Source: Pseudomonadota bacterium (GTDB lineage: Bacteria > Pseudomonadota > Alphaproteobacteria > Acetobacterales > Acetobacteraceae). From it: a stretch of DNA of 7,215 bases. The stretch is taken from contig JAJZVE010000229.1 in the NCBI GenBank assembly GCA_021845835.1, forward strand, positions 1 through 7,215, given 5' to 3'. Positions within the stretch are counted from its first letter, which is position 1. Every line of letters starts with the position of its first letter. A model generated the notes under the pieces. It worked only from the letters and a program-made list of their open reading frames with translations. It made no database searches and had not been told where the DNA came from. Below are positions 6,335-7,215 of this stretch, one piece after another. The translations under genes and the position numbers were made by a program.

Positions 6335-6366
6335 ATCGACCGGGGGACACCAGGCCCCCGGTCGAT
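6335..6366. terminator. Hairpin 2, bidirectional terminator-like
   Basis: ATCGACCGGGGG (6335-6346) pairs perfectly with CCCCCGGTCGAT (6355-6366): a 12-bp GC-rich stem with an 8-base loop, abutting hairpin 1 without a gap. It lies between converging genes (stops at 6306 and 6377). The absence of a run of T on either side means intrinsic termination is not certain. Confidence 0.6.
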
Positions 6367-6376
6367 TGAGTGCAGG

Positions 6377-6601
6377 TCAGCGTTCCGCTCCGCCGAGGCG
6401 ACCACGGCGCAGGCGGTCGTATTGAGCGGGTACCGGGATCGGTGCCGGCTCCCTCCTCCACGCGGTCAGGTCGGGCAGATACGGCTGCAGCCGTCGCAAC
6501 GCTGCGCGCGCAACATAGCCCAGTCTGCGGCGAGCCACCCGTAAGTGGTCCACAGGACCGGCCAGACGTGGTGTCCCGACGGTCGGAAGGGATTGTTTCA
6601 T
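6377..6601 (-). CDS. Small arginine-rich protein of unknown function (74 aa)
   Basis: I do not recognise this protein. It has 74 residues, with a strongly basic middle (RVARRRLGYVARAALRRLQPYL, about 21-42) predicted to be helical, then a Pro-rich segment (EPAPIPVPAQ, 51-60) and a basic tail. It has no Cys, signal peptide or membrane span. The start at ATG 6601 is supported by AAGGAG seven bases upstream (6609-6614), which argues for a real gene despite the small size. An in-frame extension to ATG 6772 would add 57 Arg/Cys-rich residues with a poor ribosome site and looks non-coding. It could be last in a transcription unit with the two small membrane genes, 183 bases away, and ends before the hairpins. 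A nucleic-acid-binding role is possible from charge only. Confidence 0.55.
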   Translation of the reverse strand: MKQSLPTVGTPRLAGPVDHLRVARRRLGYVARAALRRLQPYLPDLTAWRREPAPIPVPAQYDRLRRGRLGGAER

Positions 6602-6784
6602 GCTGACTCTCCTTCGGTGATTACGCCGGCAGGAAGCGCGTCGGCGCGGGCGCGAGCCGCGGCGCATCAGATCGGGGACGACGCACAAGGCGCCGCGATC
6701 CTTGCCATAGCGGCGACGGGCGATCGCCCCCGCCCAGCACCAGCCTTTCCATGAGCTTCCATCAGGGCACATCCATGCCTACGG
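6602..6784. other. Gap without a supported gene
   Basis: These 183 bases separate the 41-residue and 74-residue genes. Apart from the ribosome site at 6609-6614, the only structure I see is the 12-bp perfect palindrome GGGCGATCGCCC at 6718-6729 and a GC-rich stretch near 6636-6664. No convincing promoter or coding frame is visible. Confidence 0.5.
6609..6614 (-). promoter_or_regulatory. Shine-Dalgarno deciding the start of the 74-aa gene
   Basis: AAGGAG on the minus strand lies seven bases before ATG 6601-6599. It is the main support for this small gene and for its start. Confidence 0.6.
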
Positions 6785-6910
6785 TTATCGAAAGCCCCAA
6801 TAGCCGAGAGCGATCAGCACGAGAACGGCGACCATTGGCACGCAACAGGCGGCCATCCATAGCCATGCCCACCGACCGCCTCTCTTTCCACCGTTTGATC
6901 CGTCATCCAT
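6785..6910 (-). CDS. 41-aa single-span membrane peptide with CCVPM motif
   Basis: The 41-residue product has a short polar Gly/Lys-rich head (MDDGSNGGKRGGR), then one membrane span (about 14-37) containing ACCVPMVAVLVL and ending GYWGFR. Cys22, Cys23, Pro25 and Met26 sit at the start of the span. GAGGAG (6919-6924) lies eight bases before the ATG, and the gene starts 16 bases after the stop of the DUF2892 gene, so the two are probably co-transcribed. I recall no certain family name; short Cys/Met-containing single-span peptides do occur in metal-resistance loci, but a metal role here is inference. The size is below common gene-calling limits, so it may be missing from automatic annotations. 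Confidence 0.6.
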   Translation of the reverse strand: MDDGSNGGKRGGRWAWLWMAACCVPMVAVLVLIALGYWGFR

Positions 6911-6918
6911 GCCGACAT

Positions 6919-6924
6919 CTCCTC
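6919..6924 (-). promoter_or_regulatory. Shine-Dalgarno of the 41-aa membrane peptide gene
   Basis: GAGGAG on the minus strand, eight bases before ATG 6910-6908, falls in the 16-base gap after the DUF2892 stop. Another ATG lies directly after it in a different frame, but that frame yields no membrane-like or family-like product. Confidence 0.55.
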
Positions 6925-6926
6925 GG

Positions 6927-7160
6927 TCAGCCGTGGGTTGTGCGTTCGATCGTGCTCCAGCCGAGCAGATTGTACAGAGGGCAATAGCCGCGGACACCGG
7001 TGACAAGAAAATCCGCGCCCAGCGCGACGAGAGCGACACGTGCCAGAACCCAGATCAGGCCACCACCAGAAAACAGAAGCACCAGCGCCCACAGGGCCAA
7101 CGCGCCGCCCAACGCGATACGCATCCCACGCTCGATTTTTCCGAGATTTCTCTTTTTCAT
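6927..7160 (-). CDS. DUF2892 (YgaP-type) small inner-membrane protein
   Basis: A 77-residue protein. A basic N-terminus (MKKRNLGKIERGMRIALGG) leads into two closely spaced membrane spans (about 15-31 and 34-56) and the hallmark GYCPLYNLLG (58-67) with Cys60. KxxxNxGxxxRxxRxxLG at the start and GxCPLYxLLG at the end are the diagnostic ends of the DUF2892 family, which also forms the membrane tail of the rhodanese YgaP. Free-standing members are common beside sulfur or heavy-metal detoxification genes; their biochemical role is unsettled. The start at ATG 7160 gives the normal family length, though only a weak GGA ribosome site precedes it. The gene probably heads, or continues, a minus-strand unit entering from the right edge of the window. 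Confidence 0.85.
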   Translation of the reverse strand: MKKRNLGKIERGMRIALGGALALWALVLLFSGGGLIWVLARVALVALGADFLVTGVRGYCPLYNLLGWSTIERTTHG

Positions 7161-7215
7161 AAGATCCGTTCCGTAGTGACGGCATCTGTCTGATCTGGGT
7201 AGCCACGACCGCGTA
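7161..7215. other. Right-edge upstream region
   Basis: These 55 bases lie upstream of the DUF2892 gene. No consensus promoter or coding sequence can be identified before the window ends. Confidence 0.4.

Noticed and set aside
6718..6729. 12-bp palindrome GGGCGATCGCCC as an operator or recombination site
   Set aside because: It occurs once, has no promoter nearby, and GCGATCGC-containing palindromes arise readily in such GC-rich sequence.
6602..6772. 57-residue upstream extension of the 74-residue minus-strand gene
   Set aside because: Arg/Cys-rich product, weak ribosome site at ATG 6772, and a strong internal ribosome site for ATG 6601.
1..7215. CRISPR array, tRNA or rRNA genes, insertion sequences
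   Set aside because: No regularly spaced repeats, no tRNA-like cloverleaf or rRNA segment, and no transposase or terminal inverted repeats seen.

Overview
The window looks like part of a high-GC alphaproteobacterial chromosome or plasmid. The evidence is the high GC content, GC-rich third codon positions, Shine-Dalgarno-led genes and family-level protein resemblance; the genus cannot be fixed from the sequence alone. The theme is envelope stress and quality control: an FtsH C-terminus, an HtrA-type periplasmic protease, an OmpR-type two-component system, an ion-channel-like membrane protein, a Spy/CpxP-like periplasmic protein and small membrane proteins.

Layout. Positions 2-214 (+) hold the 3' end of an ftsH-like gene. 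It converges, with only 9 bases between stop codons, on a five-gene minus-strand cluster that runs from about 5603 down to 224. In transcription order this is an OmpR-family response regulator (5603-4881), a histidine kinase (4884-3457, GTGA overlap), an ion-channel-fold membrane protein (3473-2403, 17-base overlap), an HtrA serine protease (2313-1183, after an 89-base gap) and an EamA/DMT transporter (1135-224, possibly from a GTG at 1186 that overlaps the htrA stop). A 181-base divergent intergenic region (5604-5784) separates the regulator from a plus-strand gene (5785-6306) for a secreted, methionine-rich Spy/CpxP-like protein. That region carries a tandem 10-bp direct repeat (ATGTG-N5-ATGTG) of the kind OmpR-family regulators bind. 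Two back-to-back perfect hairpins (6313-6366) follow the Spy-like gene and separate it from a converging minus-strand group of small genes: a DUF2892 membrane protein (7160-6927), a 41-residue single-span peptide with a CCVPM motif (6910-6785) and an arginine-rich 74-residue orphan (6601-6377).

How it may work together (inference). The kinase has a Met/His-rich stretch in its predicted periplasmic sensor domain, and the divergent gene makes a Met-rich periplasmic protein of the chaperone/metal-binder type. This suggests a Cpx/Cus-like circuit that senses soft metal or envelope damage. It would control the periplasmic protein directly and, through the operon, a channel-like protein, a periplasmic protease and an exporter. 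The channel-like protein lacks the canonical GYGD-type selectivity filter, so its role is uncertain.
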